Assembly (NCBI RefSeq): GCF_030272615.1
Contig: NC_081406.1
Location: 472,804,400 to 472,864,399, forward strand
Direction: 5' to 3'
DNA length: 60,000 nucleotides
Source: Cryptomeria japonica
Lineage: Eukaryota; Streptophyta; Pinopsida; Cupressales; Cupressaceae
Part shown: positions 54,227 to 60,000 of the stretch, one piece after another
Layout: every line of letters begins with the position of its first letter
Numbering within the stretch: the first letter of the stretch is position 1
The notes under the pieces: model-generated
Told to the model about the DNA's origin: nothing
What the model saw: the letters and a program-made list of their open reading frames with translations, nothing else
Databases searched by the model: none
Made by a program: the position numbers and the translations under genes

Positions 54227-57200
54227 TGTAATGTCCCCATTTGGGACTTACCATAATTTAGACCTGAAACGACAATTCCAACTTAAAGATGAGAACTATA
54301 ATACATTTATAAATATTATTTTATCAATTCTGAAGACATTTCACTATAATATTTAACTTAAGATTCTAAGATTAGTTTGGAAGATAGAACTTATCTTCAA
54401 TGCTATCAACTTTCCTCTTCGAGTTGCTTCTACAAATCTGGTATAGGTCTGCGACAATACTTTCTTCTTAAATCTGTTATACTCTCTTCATAAATCTGCC
54501 ATAATTCTTCTTCAAAATCTGCTATGAACTCCTCACATTCTTCTCGATAAATCTGAAATAATGATCTCATACTTTTCTTCATTAAGTCTGCAATCTATCT
54601 TCTTATTAGTGGTCTGTGGCGCATATAATTTTGTCTATTAAAACACACACCATATACTCAAACATAACATCCCTTTCTAACTTGAATCTTTCTTTGTTTT
54701 ATATTTTTCAAGTGCCTTTTCATGAAAGGAGGCAAACCATTTATATTATCTATGTGAAAAGGTCCATAACCTTTCACAAACTAATTGCTGTTTTCTTTTT
54801 ATAAACATTATTGTTTTTATGATAACTGTCATTTATTCACTGCCTTATTAACACGCATTATTTAATCATTACCACTTTGTGCTTATTGATTAGAATATTA
54901 AATGATCCCATAAAAAAATGTATTTCTGAACCGCACCCTTCCAATGTGAATTGTAACTCCTAACTGCCTCCTTAAGCCAGTTTGTGATCATAGTATCGGA
55001 TTAATATTCGTTTGACTTGTTAATACTGAGATCCTTAATTATAAATCGGTTCTTTAATCATAAACCTTGCAAGTCGCTGTCCTCCATTTAGTTGACATAC
55101 AATGCATATGATTGTCCTCCTTGCTTGATGTTGATGTGCTGTCTTAATATAGTTAACACATTTACTTTACATTTAATCTCTGTTATTTATACAAGGAGTT
55201 GCTTCCAATTGTGATCACTGCCAACAATCACTATCATCTTAATTGTTTCCTTTAAGCGATATCTCAGACTGTAATTGCTGCCTTTGTTGGTCGCTGCCTT
55301 GCATTATCATGAATTGCTTCTTATTTTGTTTTGTTTGTTGCTGTCTTGGAGGTTCGTTCTTTAGATGTAGCTAACCGATTTACCTTGAGAAGGCCAGTGC
55401 TCGATAGAGTGATTCAAATATGGAAAAGAAATAAGAAAGGAAATAATCCCATGATGCTGATTGGAATGGTATTGATCTCCTTAAATATCAAGGTTAAAGG
55501 AAGATAAGAGGTGTTTCTTCATCACAGCCTAATTGGAAAACTCTTCATCGCACCCTTTTGGATAACCAATCAACGATTAGTTAGTCGTTATTATAATTCC
55601 CCTTTGGCGGCACTAATTGTATTTGCTTGACTGAATAAATCATGACCAATATAACAAATTGTTTATGTATGCTTCAAAATAAGTGTTGATTTATGCTGAT
55701 GACGATCTTCGTTAAGTATATGGATCGCTTAATGTTAACTCATAACATCGATTATCGATATATGGGTTGCATTCTGCTTTTGGTGATCTTTATAATTTTT
55801 TATTAATATCAAGATCCTCTACTTGTTATCTCCTAAACATATGGCTGAGTTGGTTTGACTCCATCCTCAAATTTGTGAATAGATGAGTAGCATATGCACT
55901 TCGGACATAGCCGATCACTTGGTTTGCTCATGTCTCAAAATATCCTTTTGACATCAAACAACCTGTTTTACCATCTATCCTTCAGAAGATGCTTGAAGGA
56001 AAATCTTGAAGTCTTATAAATAAGACGATTTTCATTGATAAGATCTTTATATCGATCCTAATGCCATTTCCTTCTTTGGTGTGAAACTTACTATTTCAAC
56101 TTCTAGTTGTTTTTTGACAACAGTATCTTGCCAATGATTTCATCCATAGTTTTGACTTCATCTCCTTTAACAATTTGTTTATTAATCTCACCCATTGAAC
56201 GATAATGAATATCTTCTTGACAACAATCTCAACCATTCACTTTGACATCAATGACAAACTTCTAATTCCTTTGACATCAATGTTAAGCCATAATGACAAA
56301 CAATTCCAACAATCCTTAAAGATAATACAAGGACCTTTCTTAATATTAACAATAGCTAACGGAGTCTTGTTTGGGTACTGTTGTCAATTTTATGACATCC
56401 TTGGTCCATCAGTAAGAGCCGATTAAAGATATGTTCCACGGACCAACGCTACCCCTGTTGATCAAGGACAAAGCCAATGGAAGCATGAAGTGTTAAGTGT
56501 TGTTTGTCGGGAGGCAAGCTCCAAGTTCCAAGCCTTTTCCTTATGACCCCGGAATCTCGGAACCCCAAGTTCTAGGCCTTTTCCTCATGACCTCAGAATC
56601 CTGGAACCCCCAAGTTCCAAGCCCGTTTCCTCATGACCCCGAAATCATGGAACCCCCAAGTTCCAAGCCTTTTCCTCATGACCCCGAAATCCCTGAACCC
56701 CAAGTCCCAAGCCTTTTTCTCATGACCCCAGAATCTTGGAACCCCCAAGTTCCAAGCCTTTTCCTCATGACCCCGGAATCCCATAACCCCCAAGTTCCAA
56801 GCCTTTTCCTCATGACCCCGGAATCTCGGAACCCCAAATTCCAAGCCTTTTCCTCATGATCTCGGAATACAGGGACCCCCAAGTTCCAAGCCTTTTCCTG
56901 ATGATCCCATAATCTTGGAACCCCAAGTTCCAAGCCTTTTCCTGATGACCCCAAAATCCCAGAACCTCCAAGTTCCAAGGTTTTTCCTCATGGTCCCAAA
57001 ATCCCGGGACCCCAAGTTCCTAACCTTTTCCTCATGACCCTAGAATCCCGAAACCCCCAAGTTCCAAGCCTTTTCCTCACGACCTCGGAATCCTAGAACC
57101 CCCAAGTTCCAAGTCTTTTCCTCATGACCTCAAAATCCTAGAACCTTTACTTTCCAAGACTCCTCTCCCCTTGCGAGAGGACCTGACGTCTGACTTCTGA

Positions 57201-59627
57201 CGACTTGCAACACTTCCAGATAACATGATCAACACTCATGGCTCTTAATGCTCCACCAACCCTTGCGACTTGTCTACTTTCATTTATGGAGCTACAAGGG
57301 CGCATTTAATGCTTTTTGTAGGGTTGCCATCAAGTGGAGTCCGAGGCCATGCTTATTTATGGTTACTTGATAGCCTTCGTGTCAAGCCTACATGCTTTGG
57401 CTTTGGAGTGTTAGGCAATCCATCTTCTAGAAGTACTTGTCTTCTTGGGATTGCCTTGTCAGGGTATGGCCATGTTGCTTGCATGTATGCCATGCCAGGT
57501 CTGTGCACTTCCCTGCCTTGCTTGACTGACATTCCTATGCACACACAAGGGTCAAGGCTTCCCTTCCTTGACCATTGGTCTCTTCTTTGCGACCAGTTTT
57601 CTATGGATAGGCTGTTAAGCCTCGTTGTAAAGGGTTCTCTCCTTGTTGGCTTGAGCTATTCTTTGCTCTTTGTCATAACCCCTCTTTGGACATTGGATTA
57701 TTGTGATTAGCTAAATACGATAATTAAAACATTTATTAATTAACATTGAATAAGATTGGAAAATCGTCTCATTTATGAGACTTCACGATTTTCCTCTAAA
57801 GTGAGAGGGTTGTCATAAACCCACATCCTGGTGATGTAATTAATAATAGATTTTGTGATTCTTCATCATAATAATAAATTATCATTTATTATATAATTAA
57901 TAATTGATGTTAATAATATTAATAGTAATATTAATCATTCATTGATATAAAAATAATATTAATATTATTATTTATTAATTTGTTATTTACAATTATCTAT
58001 TACTTACATAAAGCATAATTTATTAATAATCTTAAATTAACATATTTATTAATAATCTTAAATTAACATAATATTATTATAAATTAATTATATTATTTAT
58101 TAACAATCAGCCTACAGTATATTATAGACTCGGATATTTCCGAATATAGAATACATACACATCTTGATGAAGGTATATTTTACAGCTTAAGAGGAGACCA
58201 TTTTGAATATCGAGTAATGCTAAGGAATCATATTGGCATAGAATAGAGCTACGTTAGAGTGAATGATATCCATCATCTTGAGAACTATTAAGTCAACTAT
58301 CGTATGAGGGGGAACGTTTGTGAACATAGACGATTCCAATTACCCTTAAGCATCCTTGAGATTAACGTTGTGATACGAAGAGATTAGAAAGAATGATCAT
58401 TAGTTGGTGTCAAAGTGATAGATAGCGCTTGACAACGGTTACCATAACTATTAACTCAATAAGGAATTAATAATTATTATCATCATAAGTCAAGATTACA
58501 GATCTTAACGATATTTCACAAGGTGCGATTAATAGCTGTATAAAGAAAGTTAAGTATTAAAGGGCATGGGACGCACCTCTTACCAAGTGACTTATCATTC
58601 CAAATACATCATATAAGATGACGATCATAATAATTCCGAAGGGGGAGGGATGTACGGGGCAGACCTACGTGGAGGAAATTGACGATGGGTTAGATCGTTT
58701 GAACATAAGGATCAATTAGATCAGATCAGAACTGCTCTTAAGTTCCAAGTAGTAACATCCTCGTTCTTGGTGATACAATGGGAAAGGGAGACTATAGTTA
58801 TATATATTGTACATACCTAAATAAACGTAATCCATTATTGGACGAAAGTACTAGTTCGCATAAGTAATAAGTAACATATATGACACAACGATAATCTTTG
58901 CAATCTCTATTAGTAGGTGTGACATTTGCTATGGCGTAAGGAGAATATTCATCAATCATAAAGCCGATAGTTCCAAAACTGTATTGGCCAACGATACATA
59001 TCAGCAATAACGTCTCGGGAAATTCAATCTATCTTTTATTCCTTGTCCATTTTGGGTTCGATCTTCTAAGAGTAGTTGCCTCTAGCATTTCAGTGGCATA
59101 AGGAACACAGTCATAATTTAGAGACTACACCATCTTAAGCTGCAAGCATATGAGTCTACATTAGGAGCCACAATGTAGCACCATAGAGCGATACTAGAGT
59201 CTATAAATTGCATATTATTATCAGTGGCCAGATATAGCAGCAAGGTCAAGGGGGATCGTTGCAAAACCACGCAGACATATCAAAAGGAGCACATATAACT
59301 CTACCTCTTATCACAGATTGGAATTTCATCAGTTGGTATAGTTCACCAGATCATATCAAGCACAATACTATCTTGTCATTCAATCGATATCCCTTATCAA
59401 TATAGGTGAAAGTGAAACTTATTAGATATATTGTTCACTCAGCAGGTATTAATTGTATAAATTAGAGATTGCGAGAGGCATAATAGGTGTCATTTAAAAT
59501 ATGTAAGCCTTTATATTATCAATTTTATAAGTTCAGAGGAAGATCAAAATATTAAAATTCATATTAAGTATAAGGAATTCAAGTAATTGACCCGTAATAA
59601 TAAGTTACCTAAGAAGGGGACATTACA
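54227..59627. mobile_element. Large repeat with 12-bp perfect inverted ends (TGTAATGTCCCC)
   Basis: TGTAATGTCCCC at 54227 and GGGGACATTACA at 59616-59627 are exact complements. No target duplication is visible (AAATG, CTCTT). The left part is rich in AAATCTG(C/T) words, as in 48100-49750. The centre has a 45-bp minisatellite. At 57674 lies TGTCATAACCCC, followed by a very AT-rich stretch and then sequence of the 46189-47887 type. No reverse transcriptase, integrase or transposase was found, and the 146-codon ORF at 57270-57710 is unrecognised. It may be a long LTR-type unit enlarged by insertions. Confidence 0.6.
56518..57150. repeat. Minisatellite, about 14 units of 43-46 bp
   Basis: Unit: CCAAGTTCCAAGCC, TTTTCCTCATGACCCC, GGAATC.CGGAACCC. 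Units vary by a few bases in length and at scattered sites. GGAACCCCCAAGTTCC forms a small inverted repeat at each junction. Open frames on both strands here are repeat artefacts. Confidence 0.95.
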
Positions 59628-60000
59628 CTCTTTCACTTCTCTTGAAGAATTGCATATTTCTGGCATTTCTGTAACTATAAGTTTGGCCATTGGCATTATA
59701 ATGAATTGAAATTATCTTTTTTGCCTTCCTTCAACTTATGCATATTGTGTATGTTTTCTTACCCTCATTGTAAGTGCATGTTTTGTGGCTTTCTCTTACG
59801 TATATGCTGCATTAACTTGTTTCTAAGCGTGACTTGTGGGAAACCTTCTCCCCTTTGACATATAGCAAATTCTAACCTTCATACATGCGTTTGGGGTCAT
59901 TCATGCAACTGAAGTTTGTGCATCTCTAGAGTATTTCAATTGATTCTTTGTGTCATTTTAGGTGGGGAGAGGAAGATCTCATATCTTGGTGCATCACCTC
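59628..60000. other. Right edge, no feature recognised
   Basis: T-rich sequence. The last 45 bp (after TGTCATTTTAG) could be the start of an exon but match nothing I know. Confidence 0.3.

Noticed and set aside
56497-56978. Proline-rich ORFs of 83-120 codons on both strands
   Set aside because: Minisatellite by-products with no codon-level constraint visible.
57270-57710. 146-codon ORF
   Set aside because: No recognisable domain, Leu/Ser/Gly-rich with unstable composition, and inside a repeat; not supportable as a gene.
59955-60000. Start of a further lycopene cyclase exon after TTTTAG
   Set aside because: The 45 bp available do not encode the expected following residues.
1-60000. tRNA, rRNA, organelle DNA insertions or CRISPR arrays
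   Set aside because: None recognised. The tRNA-like words at 2374 and 31693 are primer-binding sites, not genes.

Overview
The window looks like nuclear DNA of a seed plant with a large, repeat-choked genome, most likely a conifer. The evidence is two exons of a carotenoid gene (lycopene epsilon-cyclase) with plant-type splice sites, a plant L1-like LINE, plant-style LTR retrotransposons with tRNA primer-binding sites, hAT elements with 8-bp target duplications, and almost no intact coding sequence in 60 kb. The species cannot be fixed from the sequence.

The main theme (1-45872, with a fragment at 49762-50870) is one family of mobile units, called 'E' here. An E unit begins TGTTGA(C/T)GTG and ends GGTCACAACA. 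It has a conserved block of about 1 kb at one end and a variable tandem array plus a conserved twin hairpin at the other. In three copies a long gene lies between them, antisense to the TGTTGAYGTG end. That gene encodes a protein of roughly 1,065 residues with no reverse transcriptase, integrase or protease. Copy 1 is on + (1-303, 9446-9850, 13527-15983), copy 2 on - (21365-18190) and copy 3 on - (42621-38452). All three are broken, copy 3 least. E units have inserted into one another: 9851-13526 sits inside copy 1's gene, and 17289-22960 sits inside the end of another E.

Other elements are nested in this scaffold. LTR retrotransposon A (304-9445) has 2.07-kb LTRs and no pol. LTR retrotransposon B (31346-36955) has about 345-bp LTRs and gag-protease only, and contains a hAT element (32147-33014). 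A solo LTR (39252-40218) carries seven heat-shock-type TTCTAGAA sites just upstream of a TATA box. A decayed LINE lies at 24302-26430.

From 45960 on there are two large repeats with 12-bp inverted ends (TGTAATGTCCCC/GGGGACATTACA) at 45960-49761 and 54227-59627, the second holding a 45-bp minisatellite. Between them is the only recognisable host gene: two + strand exons of lycopene epsilon-cyclase (51655-51765 and 51860-51962). The flanking exons are not in view, so much of the right third may be intron.

No RNA genes, CRISPR arrays or origins were seen. Nearly every coding feature is a pseudogene fragment, and the interest lies in element architecture, repeated dyad symmetries and promoter motifs.
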